The notes under the pieces were generated by a model, which saw nothing but the letters and a program-made list of their open reading frames with translations, had not been told where the DNA came from and made no database searches. The translations under genes were made by a program, and so were the position numbers. From NCBI RefSeq assembly GCF_900199205.1, contig NZ_OBMJ01000001.1, positions 1,116,001-1,180,000 of the forward strand: a stretch of 64,000 nucleotides of DNA. Direction: 5' to 3'. This document shows, in pieces, positions 63,984 to 64,000 of this stretch (position 1 is its first letter; each line of letters opens with the position of its first letter). This DNA is from Streptomyces sp. 1331.2. GTDB lineage: Bacteria; Actinomycetota; Actinomycetes; Streptomycetales; Streptomycetaceae.

Positions 63984-64000
63984 GACAGCCGACAGCTTTC
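63984..64000. repeat. Heptad inverted repeat, copy F, cut by window end
   Basis: GACAGCC, GACAGCT, TTC: the last two left-arm heptads and the first half of the expected TTCGAA centre, upstream of ggt. The right arm should lie just past the window. Confidence 0.65.

Overview
The window is chromosomal DNA of a very GC-rich, spore-forming-type actinomycete, most likely a streptomycete in the broad sense (Streptomyces or Kitasatospora). The evidence is a strong G/C bias at third codon positions, frequent GTG and TTG starts, GGAGG-type ribosome binding sites, probable leaderless starts, and gene families typical of that group: the SAV_2177-type methyltransferase, SWIM zinc-finger protein with its partner, an actinobacterial Tad pilus locus, and the ergothioneine cluster. 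There is no sign of a prophage, insertion sequence, CRISPR array, rRNA or tRNA. Opposite strands carry many long open frames, which are GC artefacts and are not annotated.

Layout. 1-13.4 kb: housekeeping and signalling genes (a partial MDR oxidoreductase, an AraC/GyrI-like regulator, NADP-type glutamate dehydrogenase, stand-alone GTP cyclohydrolase II, a large membrane Ser/Thr kinase, a PAS-GGDEF-EAL protein, an SAM methyltransferase, an SRPBCC protein translationally coupled to a PatB/MalY C-S lyase). 13.6-18.3 kb: the egtABCD ergothioneine operon, closed by a terminator; no egtE is present, but the PatB-type lyase lies just upstream. 18.4-21.4 kb: a sugar-porter permease and a stand-alone nitric oxide synthase. 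21.4-25.6 kb: a TetR regulator divergent from an acyl-CoA dehydrogenase/thiolase/SDR operon with a clear operator. 25.7-27.1 kb: a secreted sedolisin-type protease. 27.3-30.7 kb: a caspase-fold/TPR protein, a HAD-like protein and a small membrane protein. 30.8-45.1 kb: a Tad/Flp pilus locus read leftwards in tightly overlapping genes, from a caspase-fold protein through a lipoprotein, a secreted protein, CpaB, TadZ, TadA, TadB, TadC, a pilin-like protein and three TadE-like proteins to a giant LysM/BTAD protein. 45.3-64 kb: mixed metabolic and regulatory genes (PNPOx-like, MaoC, metallo-hydrolase, SWIM pair, thioesterase, TetR, sulfite oxidase-like enzyme, alpha/beta hydrolase with a MerR regulator, a JetA/JetB-type fusion relic, YhhN, exonuclease III, gamma-glutamyltransferase).

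The most unusual feature is a dispersed family of comparatively AT-rich long inverted repeats (six in 64 kb, one cut by the window end). Both arms are tandem 7-bp units (RACAGMY type) around a TTCGAA-like centre. Three lie between convergent genes, where they could end transcription from both sides, but one supplies the start codon and first codons of the PatB-like gene and another supplies the C-terminal tail of a metallo-hydrolase. A second strong observation is an isolated gene at 57.4-59.2 kb joining a piece of a JetA-like (TIGR02677) protein to a JetB-like (TIGR02678) protein, with no SMC or nuclease partner nearby. It looks like a relic or repurposed part of a Wadjet-type locus. Many other gene borders carry short tandem repeats of differing periods (8, 11, 15, 17-18, 20 and 24 bp).
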